This document shows, piece after piece, positions 32,565 through 41,911 of a stretch of 64,000 bases of DNA (positions are counted from its first letter, which is position 1; every line of letters starts with the position of its first letter). A program made the translations under genes and the position numbers. Source of the stretch: an uncultured Persicobacter sp. (lineage in GTDB: Bacteria; Bacteroidota; Bacteroidia; Cytophagales; Cyclobacteriaceae); contig CANMKE010000009.1 of NCBI GenBank assembly GCA_947498325.1, positions 62,001 to 126,000 on the forward strand, in the 5' to 3' direction. The notes below the pieces were generated by a model. It worked only from the letters and a program-made list of their open reading frames with translations. It was not told the origin of the DNA and did not search any database.

Positions 32565-32735
32565 TTAACAATCCTTCATCGGGCAGGGAATTGGCTTCCC
32601 CTTTTTGATTTGCCGATGCTTAGGCGGATATTTCCGAGCGCTTGAACAAGCCCCCAATACGGCAGTGCCGAAGGTCAGGAGTAGCACCCACAGCAGTATT
32701 CGTGGAAAATTCTTCCTTTTAGCGTTACCTTTCAT
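32565..32735 (-). CDS. Small lipoprotein (56 residues), unknown function
   Basis: A 56-codon ORF: a basic start MKGNAKRKNFPR, hydrophobic LLWVLLLTFG, lipobox VLGAC with the acylated Cys at 30, then a short basic tail CSSARKYPPKHRQIKKGKP ending PCPMKDC. The signal sequence and lipobox are clear, so the mature product would be a 27-residue lipid-anchored basic peptide. It lies 20 bases before cmk, and a TATCTTTG element lies 55 bases upstream of its ATG, so it probably heads the lipoprotein-cmk-ispH transcript. Function unknown. It is easily missed because of its length. Confidence 0.75.
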   Translation of the reverse strand: MKGNAKRKNFPRILLWVLLLTFGTAVLGACSSARKYPPKHRQIKKGKPIPCPMKDC

Positions 32736-32790
32736 TATTTATTGCATTATTTTATCAAAAAACCATCACTGCCAATAACATCCGCGAAAC

Positions 32791-32798
32791 CAAAGATA
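32791..32798 (-). promoter_or_regulatory. Probable -7 element for the lipoprotein-cmk-ispH unit
   Basis: TATCTTTG on the minus strand, a perfect -7 match, 55 bases before the small lipoprotein ATG. No clear -33 TTG at the usual distance. Confidence 0.5.
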
Positions 32799-32939
32799 AC
32801 AAAGCAAATCGGAATTTCCCGAAAAATACCACTCCACAATCACAAATAAAAGATCCAAACTATCGAAATAACAGCAGGGCAAAAAACACGTTATTAAAAT
32901 ACAGGTAAGGAACAATTAGAAAAATCAATCAATAACATT

Positions 32940-33236
32940 ATGAATCATCAAAATAAAGCAGAAGGCCCTTTAGAATCACTATTTCGAACGATTGGCCAAC
33001 GCATGGACGACCTGATTTCTGAAGTACCAAAAGACAAGGAATCTTTTAAATCTGAGCTACACAAAAGGTCGGATGAACTGAAAAGAAACTTACATTTTCT
33101 TGAAATGAAGGTTGATGAGTTCGCGATCAATCACCAGAGTACCATTCAGGAAGTGGAAGATAAAGTGCGGGAATCGAAGGAGAAGATTAAAAAGGAATTC
33201 AGTAATTTCCGAGATCATTTAAAGGACAAAAAATAA
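32940..33236 (+). CDS. Small coiled-coil protein of unknown function
   Basis: A 98-residue, highly charged, almost wholly helical soluble protein without Cys or membrane segment. Heptad-like spacing of hydrophobics runs through SELHKRSDELKRNLHFLEMKVDEFAINHQSTIQEVEDKVRESKEKIKKEF. No family was recognised. Its stop codon (33234-33236) lies 1 base before the ATG of the DUF4870 membrane protein gene, so the two are co-transcribed and probably coupled. A scaffold or accessory role with that membrane protein is a guess. Confidence 0.65.
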   Translation: MNHQNKAEGPLESLFRTIGQRMDDLISEVPKDKESFKSELHKRSDELKRNLHFLEMKVDEFAINHQSTIQEVEDKVRESKEKIKKEFSNFRDHLKDKK

Positions 33237-33237
33237 G

Positions 33238-33603
33238 ATGAATCCCTATTTACCTAAAAAATACGCCTCCTCCCCGGAAAGGCAGTGGGCACTGTTTGCG
33301 CACCTGAGTGCGTTAGCGGCTTGCGTGATGCCTGTGGCACACCTGATTATCCCACTGGTGATCTACTTTTCCAAAAAAGAGGAATCAGCGTTTGTTGCCA
33401 GCCATGCGCGGGCCGCATTGAATTTCCAGCTTTCCATAGCATTGTATTGCCTGCTCGCTTCGCCCCTGGTTTTATTGGCTATCGGCATACCCATCATCAT
33501 GATTTTGGGGATCATGTCCATGGTATGTGCCATCATTGCAGCCATCCGACTCGACCAGGATCAGAATTACCGCTACCCCATCAGTATTTCGTTTTTTAAA
33601 TAA
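33238..33603 (+). CDS. DUF4870 (Tic20-like) small membrane protein
   Basis: A 121-residue protein. The start SSPERQWALFAHLSALAACVMP and the middle FVASHARAALNFQLSIALYCLL are the DUF4870 signature (W-x-x-x-x-HLS and H-x-K/R-x-A-x-NFQ). Four hydrophobic stretches are seen, and the end RLDQDQNYRYPISISFFK fits the Y-x-YP end of the family. Function of DUF4870 is not established. Second gene of a two-gene unit; a terminator follows 20 bases later. Confidence 0.82.
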   Translation: MNPYLPKKYASSPERQWALFAHLSALAACVMPVAHLIIPLVIYFSKKEESAFVASHARAALNFQLSIALYCLLASPLVLLAIGIPIIMILGIMSMVCAIIAAIRLDQDQNYRYPISISFFK

Positions 33604-33623
33604 ACATTTGAAAAATAAACAGC

Positions 33624-33656
33624 AAAGCCCTCCGAGCGATACGGAGGGCTTTTCAA
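33624..33656 (+). terminator. Terminator after DUF4870 gene
   Basis: AAAGCCCTCCG pairs with CGGAGGGCTTT (33642-33652), followed by a short T-rich stretch. Confidence 0.75.
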
Positions 33657-33812
33657 ATTTTAAGGAGAATATTTATTTCCTAACCATCTTATTTTTCAAG
33701 TATTTTACTGCAAGCGTGGCTTTTCAAAATCAGCATAGCCTGCAATTGACTTTTGTTGAATCCGTAGAGTAACTACCGATGCCGTTATCTGTATTTTTTT
33801 AAAACCTGAGCT

Positions 33813-34991
33813 TTAGGCTAAATGTTGTTTTCGCTGTTCCGTCTGTTCTTTGGTAAACTTCTCTACCCCATCCACGAAAGTGGATTGAATATTCAGCTCC
33901 TCATCAAGCAGCACAAAATCCGCAGCATATCCCTTTTCTATTTTCCCGACACCTTCAAGTCCAAGACTCTGCGCCTGGTTCCAAGAAGTGGTTTTTACCA
34001 GCTCCTTCAGCGGCAAGCCCGTTACCGAGCGCACCATCTTCAGCCCATCGTTGAATTTAAGGGTTGAACCTGCCAAAGCACCACTTTCAAGTCTTGCCAC
34101 ACCATCTTTCACCTCTACCTGCAAGCCTCCGAAATCCCGAATACCATCAGGGCACCAGGATGCCGCCACAGAATCCGTAATCAGCATCAAACCATCAACC
34201 GAGCGACTTTTAAATATCAGCTTGATCATATCACGATTCAGGTGTACCCCGTCGCATATCAGCTCCAGCTTAATATCATCATCAAGCAAGCCTGCGCCCA
34301 CCAAACCGATTTCCCGATGATGCACAGGAGTCATTTGGTTACAAAAGTGCGTCAGATGCCCCAGTCCTTTATTTTTTGCCTGAAGGAATTCCATATAAGT
34401 CGCATTGGAGTGCGCCCCTGAAACCACAATTCCCGCAGAGGAGGCCTGTTCAGTAAATGTCATAGCTCCCTCAGTCTCTACGGCAATGGACACCACGCCC
34501 ACTGGAGCAATTTCATGCAAATGCTTTAACTCTTCCCAGTTGGGGTTGCGGACAAAATCAGGGTTTTGCGCGCCTGCGCAATCCGCATTAATAAATGGCC
34601 CTTCAATATGTACGGAAGGCGTTTTAGCGTAATCCATTCGTTGCTGGTACGCTTTCACTCCCTGCATTGCCTGCGACAGCGTTGCATTGGGTGCGGTAAT
34701 TGTTGTGGGGAGAAAACTGGTTACCCCCTCCTGAAGTTTTGCCTTCGCAATTGTACGCACGGCCTCTTCAGTACCTTCACAAACATCGGCACCCGCAGCA
34801 CCGTGGGTATGAATATCAATAAACCCTGGCATTAATATCTGCCCGCGGCCATCAATCACTTTCTCTGCCGCAGGAACCATTTGCCCCAAACGAAGCACTG
34901 CCTGAATTTTACCATCCTGAACCAATACTGATGCCCGATCGATATCCAAATCAGGGGAAACTACACGTACATTTTGAACTAAAACCTTCAT
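33813..34991 (-). CDS. nagA: N-acetylglucosamine-6-phosphate deacetylase
   Basis: A 392-residue amidohydrolase that removes acetate from GlcNAc-6-phosphate in amino-sugar and cell-wall recycling. The metal site HTH (61-63) lies in MPGFIDIHTHGAAG. HIEGPFINADCAGAQNP, ATYMEFLQAKNKGLGHLTHFCNQMTPVHHR, ICDGVHL and MLITDSVAAS (catalytic Asp) follow in the usual order. Length normal. No nagB or PTS gene is adjacent. Confidence 0.93.
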   Translation of the reverse strand: MKVLVQNVRVVSPDLDIDRASVLVQDGKIQAVLRLGQMVPAAEKVIDGRGQILMPGFIDIHTHGAAGADVCEGTEEAVRTIAKAKLQEGVTSFLPTTITAPNATLSQAMQGVKAYQQRMDYAKTPSVHIEGPFINADCAGAQNPDFVRNPNWEELKHLHEIAPVGVVSIAVETEGAMTFTEQASSAGIVVSGAHSNATYMEFLQAKNKGLGHLTHFCNQMTPVHHREIGLVGAGLLDDDIKLELICDGVHLNRDMIKLIFKSRSVDGLMLITDSVAASWCPDGIRDFGGLQVEVKDGVARLESGALAGSTLKFNDGLKMVRSVTGLPLKELVKTTSWNQAQSLGLEGVGKIEKGYAADFVLLDEELNIQSTFVDGVEKFTKEQTEQRKQHLA

Positions 34992-35153
34992 TTTCGGCTT
35001 ATATTTTCTTCTATCTCATTTACTATATGTCAAATATAAAAATAATATTCAAAATAACGGATCTTTAAATAATTTATTTTATTTATTAAGCTGAATTTAA
35101 TTTAAACCACCACCTCAGCAGCCCTATTTCACCCTCAATACTATTTTTAATAA

Positions 35154-36563
35154 CTAAAACCACTGAAACAACTGCCTCATCAGCTTTAACTTCCCGCCAT
35201 AAGGCGCATACCTGAAAGGAACATCCAGGAAGGTTGGCTTTTTCATTACGCCTTTGCGGTGACTGAACGCCTCCACCGAATACCGCCCATGGTATTGCCC
35301 ATAACCACTCTTGCCCATTCCCCCAAAAGGCAACTGTTGTTCTGCAAGATGCGCCACCACATCATTGATACATCCCCCTCCAAAAGGAAAGTTTTCAATG
35401 AAATAATTGGTAAAATGCCTGTTTTCGGAAAAGACATAAAAAGCGAGTGGGTGACTGAATTTGTTCAGTATTGGGGCAATCTCATTAATCCCATCATAAG
35501 AAAGGATCGGCAAAACGGGGCCAAAAATCTCTTCCTGCATTACGGCGTCTTCTACGGCAACCCCAACCATAACCGTAGGTGATATATACAGATCAAGCTC
35601 ATCACAAACACCCCCGAAGGCCACTTTATCTGGCTGCAACATCGCCTCCAACCTTTTATAATGTTTATTACTAATTATTCGTGGGTAATCTCCATTCTGC
35701 TGAATATTGTCGCCATAGGCTTTGATTACCTCCACCTGAAGGGCTTCCACAAAGGCATCGTGCACCTCGCGATGCACAAGAACATAATCTGGTGCCACAC
35801 AGGTTTGCCCAGCATTCAGAAATTTCCCCCAGACCACCCGACGAGCTGCCACCTCAATATCTGCATCACGGTGAACGATCACGGGACTTTTCCCTCCAAG
35901 CTCCAAAGTGGCAGGAATCATTTGTTCTGCCGCCGCTTTGGCTACAATCTGCCCGACCTTGCTGCTCCCTGTAAAGAAAATATGATTGAAAGGCATGGAC
36001 AACAGCTCCGAGGCGGTTTCTGCCCCACCTTCTACCAAGGATATATATTCAGGCAGAAAAGTTGAAGTGATGAGCCTCTTCAATACTGCTGAAGTATGGG
36101 GTGTTAGTTCTGACGGCTTGATTACGGCACAACAGCCCGCGGCAATTGCCCCTATCAGGGGAGACAATGCGAGCAAAATCGGGTAATTCCACGGCGCGAT
36201 GATCAGACTTACGCCAAGCGGCTCCTGATAAAGGAAATTGCGTGCAGGAAAGTTCACCAAGCTCAAACCGCCCTGTGCCTGTGGCTTTGTCCATTTTTTC
36301 AAGTGCTTCAGCGTATGCTTAATCTCTACCTTGAGCATTCCTATTTCAGTAATGAAGGTCTCGAAAGTACTTTTCCGAAAATCGCGCTGCACCGCTTCGG
36401 TAAGTTCTGGCTCGAAGTTCTCCACAGCTTGGAGTAGTTTTTGCAACTGCCTCTTCCTGAAGCTTAATTCACGGGTATGCTGCTGTTGGAAATATGCTTG
36501 CTGCGCCTCCAAAAGGGTGGTCGCCTGATCTGGACTCAGGGTCTGATTTATTGTTTCACTCAT
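35154..36563 (-). CDS. Aldehyde dehydrogenase (class 3-like)
   Basis: A 469-residue NAD(P)-dependent aldehyde dehydrogenase. IAPWNYPILLALSPLIGAIAAGC binds the cofactor. FFTGSSKVGQIV is the Rossmann G-x-x-x-x-G. ATLELGGKSPVIV holds the general-base Glu, and FLNAGQTCVAPDYVLVH holds the catalytic Cys. EEIFGPVLPI is also present. The ending near residue 450 (PPFR-type FRYAPYGGKLKLM) and total length fit the ALDH3 group that oxidises medium- and long-chain aldehydes. The ATG at 36563 (MSETINQ) is preferred over the in-frame one 39 bases upstream, which adds a hydrophobic stub. Substrate unknown. Confidence 0.9.
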   Translation of the reverse strand: MSETINQTLSPDQATTLLEAQQAYFQQQHTRELSFRKRQLQKLLQAVENFEPELTEAVQRDFRKSTFETFITEIGMLKVEIKHTLKHLKKWTKPQAQGGLSLVNFPARNFLYQEPLGVSLIIAPWNYPILLALSPLIGAIAAGCCAVIKPSELTPHTSAVLKRLITSTFLPEYISLVEGGAETASELLSMPFNHIFFTGSSKVGQIVAKAAAEQMIPATLELGGKSPVIVHRDADIEVAARRVVWGKFLNAGQTCVAPDYVLVHREVHDAFVEALQVEVIKAYGDNIQQNGDYPRIISNKHYKRLEAMLQPDKVAFGGVCDELDLYISPTVMVGVAVEDAVMQEEIFGPVLPILSYDGINEIAPILNKFSHPLAFYVFSENRHFTNYFIENFPFGGGCINDVVAHLAEQQLPFGGMGKSGYGQYHGRYSVEAFSHRKGVMKKPTFLDVPFRYAPYGGKLKLMRQLFQWF

Positions 36564-36711
36564 AGTTATCAAAATAAGAAAAATAGCTTTGTTAAGATAC
36601 AATAAATTAAAACCATGTTAAGTTCACCAAGAAGTAATAATTCCTTCAAACACATCACTTGCAATTCCACCAAACAAAACCCACATTGCGAGTAAAAAGA
36701 AGTCATACTCA

Positions 36712-37617
36712 ATGAAAAAGCCTTACATCGGTCTTATCGTCTTATTATTTATTTGTACTAATGCCATGGCGCAGTTTGATTTTGAAGGTCATCGGGGAGC
36801 AAGGGGACTCCTTCCAGAAAATACTATTCCCGCATTTATAAAAGCGTTGGATTTGGGCGTTACCACCCTTGAGATGGATGTGGTGATTTCTAAAGACAAA
36901 AAAGTGGTCGTTTCACATGATCCCTTTTTCAACCATGAGTTTACCACAACGCCTGAGGGAAAGAAAATTCGCTCGCGTCAGCACGATGAACACCTGCTTT
37001 ATCACATGAATTATGAGGACATCAAGAAGTATGATGTCGGAAAACGCAACCATTCGGAATTCCCAGAGCAGGTTTCTGTCCCTGCCTACAAACCCCTACT
37101 TTCAGAGGTGTTAACAACGGCTGAGCGACACGTAAAAAATACGGATCGTGATGAGGTATATTACAATATAGAAATTAAGGCGGAAGAGGAGTGGGACATG
37201 CTTTATACTCCTCCGGTAGATGAGTTTTGTGAGCTTGTGGTGAAAACCGTAAATGCTTACGTGCCGATGCACCGTGTGATTCTTCAATCTTTTGATCCCC
37301 GCGTGCTGGAGTATTTACATCAGCATTACCCACAAATTCGACTGGCCTTTTTGGTGGAAAACAAGCAGTCTATTCAGGAGAATCTGAAAAAACTCAGCTT
37401 TAAGCCACCGATTTACAGTCCTGAATATTTTTTACTGAAAAAGAAGGATGTCAAGTGGCTTCATGCCAATGATTTCAAAGTCATTCCATGGACAGTCAAT
37501 GACAAAGAAGAGATGGAGAAATTGGTGGAATGGGGCGTCGATGGCCTGATCAGTGATTATCCTGACCGACTGATGATCATCAAAAAAGAAATGAAGCTGC
37601 ACGCCACAAGCTTATAA
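36712..37617 (+). CDS. Secreted glycerophosphodiester phosphodiesterase
   Basis: A 301-residue GDPD-family hydrolase that splits glycerophosphodiesters into glycerol-3-phosphate and an alcohol. Residues 1-20 are a signal peptide ending TNAMA, so the enzyme acts in the periplasm. Catalytic features: GHRGARGLLPENTIPAF (His and Arg), TLEMDVVISKD (metal Glu and Asp) and VVVSHDPFF (second His). A conserved IPWTVND lies near the end. It is monocistronic, with a strong terminator behind it. Confidence 0.92.
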   Translation: MKKPYIGLIVLLFICTNAMAQFDFEGHRGARGLLPENTIPAFIKALDLGVTTLEMDVVISKDKKVVVSHDPFFNHEFTTTPEGKKIRSRQHDEHLLYHMNYEDIKKYDVGKRNHSEFPEQVSVPAYKPLLSEVLTTAERHVKNTDRDEVYYNIEIKAEEEWDMLYTPPVDEFCELVVKTVNAYVPMHRVILQSFDPRVLEYLHQHYPQIRLAFLVENKQSIQENLKKLSFKPPIYSPEYFLLKKKDVKWLHANDFKVIPWTVNDKEEMEKLVEWGVDGLISDYPDRLMIIKKEMKLHATSL

Positions 37618-37619
37618 TA

Positions 37620-37654
37620 AAAAAGCCATTTACAGCGGTTGTAAATGGCTTTTT
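37620..37654. terminator. Bidirectional terminator
   Basis: AAAGCCATTTACA pairs with TGTAAATGGCTTT, with A-run and T-run on the two sides, between convergent GDPD and methyltransferase genes. Confidence 0.85.
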
Positions 37655-37671
37655 TTGTGTTGAATATTTTA

Positions 37672-38445
37672 TCACTTGGTCAGTACATAAAATAAATCAA
37701 GGGCTTCTTCTGGCTGTTTCACCAAAAGGTAATCCTGATGGGAAATTGACTTGACCAAATCATCCGATACATCTTTCAGCTTGTTACGGTTTCGGCGGTT
37801 CATAATATCATAAGGGATCTTCAGTAAAGCCGCAGGCAGACGATACTGCAAGTTCAGGAAATCATATTTCATCACTGCCTGAACTGATTTTTTATTTCTG
37901 TGATAATATTCCCACACCTTCTCGTTGCCACCAATACCCAGCGTATCGATCTGATCAAAATAACGGTTAGCCAACAGGCGCAACTCTTCCGCAGTGTATT
38001 CCCGAATATGCCATGGGTTTCTGCTCAGCGTCTTGATAATATTGGGGGTTGAAATAATCGCTTTACCTCCTTTTTTCAGTACGCGGTGAATTTCTTTCAG
38101 AAACAAGGCGTCATCTTCGATATGCTCAATCACCTGAAAAGAGACCACAGTATCAAAAGACTCGTCAGCAATTCCCTCGAAAGGAGGAACCATTGCCTGG
38201 CGGAAATCCACCTCGGGATGCTGGGCTTGCAATTTCTCCACCACCTCATGAATTTTATCTATGGCCGTGTAAGATTCACTCTTTGGCGCCAACAAACTGA
38301 CCCCACGGCCTTCTCCACAGCCCACCTCAAGCAAGCGTCCACTGACAAACGGCTGTGCGGCATAGTAAGCCTTTAGCAGGCGTTGATGAATAGGGTTATC
38401 AGAAGGAATCTGATCCGAAGCGATTTCGGTTGTATATACACTCAT
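37672..38445 (-). CDS. Class I SAM-dependent methyltransferase
   Basis: A 257-residue protein. SAM-binding motif I is GRLLEVGCGEGRG, the acidic motif II is YTAIDK, and DTVVSFQVIEHIEDDALFLKEIHRVLKKGGKAIISTPN is motif IV-V of Methyltransf_11/23 enzymes. No membrane segment. The C-terminal 80 residues are basic and not diagnostic. Acceptor unknown; it lies between envelope-related genes but on its own transcript. Confidence 0.85.
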   Translation of the reverse strand: MSVYTTEIASDQIPSDNPIHQRLLKAYYAAQPFVSGRLLEVGCGEGRGVSLLAPKSESYTAIDKIHEVVEKLQAQHPEVDFRQAMVPPFEGIADESFDTVVSFQVIEHIEDDALFLKEIHRVLKKGGKAIISTPNIIKTLSRNPWHIREYTAEELRLLANRYFDQIDTLGIGGNEKVWEYYHRNKKSVQAVMKYDFLNLQYRLPAALLKIPYDIMNRRNRNKLKDVSDDLVKSISHQDYLLVKQPEEALDLFYVLTK

Positions 38446-38652
38446 TCGATTAATGACTAAGCTATTGGATATAGAATTGAATGCTCAACGCATCCTTTCC
38501 TATTACGTTAAATCTTTAAATACAAATATAGCCAAATCCGTGAACTGAAAAGCGAAGGGAGAAATAAATGAAGGAGATGGCCGAGGAAATATCTTATTTC
38601 CACTAAAAATTGTATTTTTAACCATGAATTTTTGACATATCGCCGCCCTCCT

Positions 38653-39861
38653 ATGCATAAACCCAATCATCTCCTGATCATTTTGATCGCGCTACTGAAC
38701 ATTTGTTCACTTTCATCAGCCGTGGCTCAACTCCCATTGAGTGAATATAATCAGGCCTACAACTACAATCCGTTGGCCTTAACCAACTTTCACCATTTTG
38801 TTTACCGGGACAAGCAAAACCTCAGGGTGTACCTGAATATCCGCTACCGTTCAGAAAACAGCGTGATGGAAGACAGTGAACTCAGTTACTTCTTTGTCAA
38901 TTCGCTGAACTCCCTTGACAAAAGCAATACGGAAAAACTCAACAACAGTCACTTTGTAGGCCATGAAGCGCTGAATAACCACTTTACTATTCCCCTGAGC
39001 CCAAAGGTTGATACAGGTGATATAATGGTCATAAAAATGGCCACCTACGATAAAAACTTTACCTTTTATCATTGTATCCCGCTGGAAGAAGCGGTGGATT
39101 TTCTGCCCATGGATGGCACGCAACCTTTCTGGGGAATGACCGACAACTTCATTCCTGAAAAGGCTTTTCAGATTTCCACTGCCGACCCCAATGCAAAAGT
39201 TACGGTGCGCCACTGGAAAGACCCTTTCCTGCCTTCCTTACCACCGATGAGTAAAACCTCGCCGCCAAAAGAACTGGCCACTGAAGACAAAACCTTTGAT
39301 TCTGGCGCCACCATCCCGATCAAGGCGATGGGAACGTACTTCATCAGCCTAAACCCTGATCAAAAAGAGGGCTGGATATTCATGAAACAAGATAAATACT
39401 ATCCTAAAATCAAAAAAGTGGAAGACCTCGCGCCACCGTTGCGCTACATCTCCACCAATGATGAATACAAAGCCCTGCTGGTCACCAACGACCGCCGAAA
39501 AGCTTTTGAGGAATTTTGGCTCAGCAATAGCCGATCACCAAAACGCGCTAAAAGCACCATCAAGAGATACTACAATCAGGTGGAATTTGCCAACACCTTT
39601 TTCACCACTTATAAGGAAGGATGGAAAACGGACCGCGGGATGGTCTATATCGTTTTTGGCAAGCCCGACGAGGTTTACCTTCACCCCAAAGATGAAATCT
39701 GGGTGTATGGGCGCGGAGAAGAGGAGCAGGTACGGTTTGTTTTTGAAAAAAATACCGAGCACTACAAAAATGGTCTGTTTATGCTGAAAAGGGCCAAAAA
39801 ATATCAGGATGTATGGTTTCGGCAGGTTGACCTGTGGCGCAAAGGCCTCAAGGGCATTTAA
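38653..39861 (+). CDS. GWxTD domain-containing exported protein
   Basis: A 402-residue protein found widely in Bacteroidota. Start MHKPNHLLIILIALLNICSLSSAVAQ is a signal peptide, so ATG 38653 is chosen over an in-frame TTG 21 bases upstream. The C-terminal GWxTD domain is clear: EFWLSNSRSPKRAKSTIKRYYNQVEFAN, then YKEGWKTDRGMVYIVFGKPDEVY and EIWVYG. The N-terminal half is beta-rich and less conserved. The biochemical role of the family is not established. The gene precedes rlmB, which has its own promoter starting just behind this stop. Confidence 0.88.
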   Translation: MHKPNHLLIILIALLNICSLSSAVAQLPLSEYNQAYNYNPLALTNFHHFVYRDKQNLRVYLNIRYRSENSVMEDSELSYFFVNSLNSLDKSNTEKLNNSHFVGHEALNNHFTIPLSPKVDTGDIMVIKMATYDKNFTFYHCIPLEEAVDFLPMDGTQPFWGMTDNFIPEKAFQISTADPNAKVTVRHWKDPFLPSLPPMSKTSPPKELATEDKTFDSGATIPIKAMGTYFISLNPDQKEGWIFMKQDKYYPKIKKVEDLAPPLRYISTNDEYKALLVTNDRRKAFEEFWLSNSRSPKRAKSTIKRYYNQVEFANTFFTTYKEGWKTDRGMVYIVFGKPDEVYLHPKDEIWVYGRGEEEQVRFVFEKNTEHYKNGLFMLKRAKKYQDVWFRQVDLWRKGLKGI

Positions 39862-39877
39862 ATAAATGAGAAACATC

Positions 39878-39910
39878 TTTGGGCATGGGCTTAAAAGGGT
39901 TGTATCTTTG
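39878..39910 (+). promoter_or_regulatory. rlmB promoter
   Basis: TTTG (39878-39881), 21 bases, TATCTTTG (39903-39910) match the Bacteroidota consensus. The leader to the rlmB ATG is about 80 bases. Confidence 0.7.
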
Positions 39911-39992
39911 CATTGAAAAGCCTGGCAGTAATTGAGCATCATTTTTGCTAATGATTAATCAGCGCTTTTATATTTAGGAAAGTATTCAGTTT

Positions 39993-40766
39993 ATGGAAAG
40001 ACAATTCCGCGGCACTCCCCGCAGAAAACCGCAATCGGCGGATATGATTTTTGGCACAAGAGCTGTCATTGAGGCGATACGCGCCGGAAAAGAAATCGAT
40101 CGGCTGTTCATCCAGAAAGGGTTGAACAACGAACTTACAAAAGAGCTTGTAGATACTGCAATTGAATTTCGATTGCCGATCAGCAAAGTCCCTGTGGAAA
40201 AACTAAATCGCATTACGCGTAAAAATCACCAAGGGGCTATCGCTTACCTTTCAGCAGTGAGTTACCAGTCGCTGGATAACATCATTAGCCGTTGTTATGA
40301 GCAGGGGAAAGATCCTTTTATCCTGATTCTGGACCGTGTAACGGACGTGCGTAACTTCGGGGCAATTTGCCGTACGGCCGAATGTGCCGGTGTGGATGCC
40401 ATCGTGATCCCAAGCAAGGGTGCTGCACAGATCAATCCAGATGCTGTAAAAACATCTGCAGGTGCATTGAACATCATCCCGGTTTGTCGTCAGGATTATC
40501 TGAAAGATACCATCACCTACCTTCAGGAAAGTGGTGTTGCCGTTGTTGCTGCTACAGAAAAAACAGACAACAGCTATTCAGATATCGATTACAACCAGCC
40601 TATTGCTGTTCTAATGGGATCAGAGGAAGACGGTGTATCGCCGGAATACCTAAAACGCTCCGATTTGAAAGCTAAGATTCCAATTTTGGGAAAAATCGAA
40701 TCTCTGAATGTTTCGGTAGCCGCAGGAATTATCCTGTACGAGGCCGTTCGTCAGAAAGGACTATAA
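39993..40766 (+). CDS. rlmB: 23S rRNA (guanosine-2'-O-)-methyltransferase RlmB (TrmH/SpoU family)
   Basis: A 257-residue knotted methyltransferase. The N-terminal substrate-binding part starts DMIFGTRAVIEAIRAGKEIDRLFIQKG. SpoU motif 1 is LDRVTDVRNFGAICRTAECAGVDAIVIP. Motif 2 is PIAVLMGSEEDGVSPEYLK and motif 3 is IPILGKIESLNVSVAAGIILYEAVRQK. It methylates the ribose of G2251 in the 23S peptidyl-transferase loop in E. coli; the same target is inferred here. Other TrmH-family tRNA/rRNA targets cannot be excluded. Confidence 0.9.
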   Translation: MERQFRGTPRRKPQSADMIFGTRAVIEAIRAGKEIDRLFIQKGLNNELTKELVDTAIEFRLPISKVPVEKLNRITRKNHQGAIAYLSAVSYQSLDNIISRCYEQGKDPFILILDRVTDVRNFGAICRTAECAGVDAIVIPSKGAAQINPDAVKTSAGALNIIPVCRQDYLKDTITYLQESGVAVVAATEKTDNSYSDIDYNQPIAVLMGSEEDGVSPEYLKRSDLKAKIPILGKIESLNVSVAAGIILYEAVRQKGL

Positions 40767-40772
40767 AGATAA

Positions 40773-40808
40773 AAAGGGAAGATGCACATCAGCATCTTCC
40801 CTTTCTTT
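40773..40808. terminator. Terminator after rlmB
   Basis: AAAGGGAAGATGC pairs with GCATCTTCCCTTT, followed by CTTTTG. Confidence 0.8.
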
Positions 40809-40828
40809 TGTTGGGGTAAATCCCCCGG

Positions 40829-41911
40829 CTACAGAAATTCGTTTCCTGTGGCTTTTTTTACCGCTTTGAATATCTTCTTGAACTTTCGCTCGTCACCCTT
40901 CTTAACGATCATCACGACCTTCTCCCGCAGTGCGACCACATAATTCTCCAGGCCTTCTGCGACAATAAGCGCATCAGGGTCATCACTCACAATCATAGAG
41001 TCCTCCACATCAAACAACATCGCATTCGCCTTCACGCTGTTGGTTCCCTCCTTTTCCTCATTACCTTCGTGAATCGCCTGAAAAGAGCCCAAATCAGCCC
41101 ACTCAAACTCCCCCAAAATCACCTCTACATTATCGGCCTTTTCCATCAAGCCATAATCAATGGAGATATTTTTACAGTGCGAATACGCCTTTTTGATCTG
41201 TCCACTTTCCTGATCCGTAAAAAACACATCCCGAAGGTCCTCAAAATTCTCTGCAATCTCAGGAAGGTACTTGCGAAGTGCCCGAACGATTGACTGCGCA
41301 TTCCAGGCAAAAATTCCCGAGTTCCACACATAGTCGCCGCTGTCCACAAAAAGTTCTGCCATCTCTTTTGTCGGCTTTTCAGTAAACGTCTTTACCTTTT
41401 TGATCGTCTCGTCCTTTCCTTCAATATATTGTAAATAACCAAAAGACGTCTCCGCCCCATGAGGCCTCAAGCCAATGGTCATCAGTGTGTCACGCTCCTC
41501 GACCGAATCCAATGCTGAAAAAATACAACGGTAGAAGGAATCTTCACGAAAAATGGTATGATCTGAAGGTGCGGCCACAATACGCGCCAGCGGGTTCCTT
41601 GCCGCAATTTTGTAACAGGCGTAAGCCAGGCAGGTGGCTGTATTACGACGGTGGGGCTCCAATAGTAACTGATCGGCATCTATCTCAGGAATTTGCTCCA
41701 TCACCAGTTCTTCATAAGACTCATGCGTAACGATGTAAATATTCTTGCGTGGGCAGACGGGCAAAAACCGTTGGTAAGTCTGTTGCAGGAGCGATTTCCC
41801 CGTGCCTAAAACATCCATAAACTGCTTGGGCTTTTTTATACTGCTGAATGGCCACAACCGGCTGCCAATGCCTCCAGCCATGATCACCACATAATTATTT
41901 TCACTGTACAT
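40829..41911 (-). CDS. manC: Mannose-1-phosphate guanylyltransferase
   Basis: A 360-residue nucleotidyltransferase that makes GDP-mannose for glycans. The nucleotide-binding start IMAGGIGSRLWPFSSIKKPKQF with the GSRLWP and K-P-K-Q-F elements is diagnostic. EPHRRNTATCLAY, VAAPSDHTI, TFTEKPTKEMAELF and YVWNSGIFAW follow. The isomerase domain of two-domain ManC/AlgA is missing, as in the short form common in Bacteroidota. Alone on its strand between rlmB and recQ. Confidence 0.92.
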   Translation of the reverse strand: MYSENNYVVIMAGGIGSRLWPFSSIKKPKQFMDVLGTGKSLLQQTYQRFLPVCPRKNIYIVTHESYEELVMEQIPEIDADQLLLEPHRRNTATCLAYACYKIAARNPLARIVAAPSDHTIFREDSFYRCIFSALDSVEERDTLMTIGLRPHGAETSFGYLQYIEGKDETIKKVKTFTEKPTKEMAELFVDSGDYVWNSGIFAWNAQSIVRALRKYLPEIAENFEDLRDVFFTDQESGQIKKAYSHCKNISIDYGLMEKADNVEVILGEFEWADLGSFQAIHEGNEEKEGTNSVKANAMLFDVEDSMIVSDDPDALIVAEGLENYVVALREKVVMIVKKGDERKFKKIFKAVKKATGNEFL

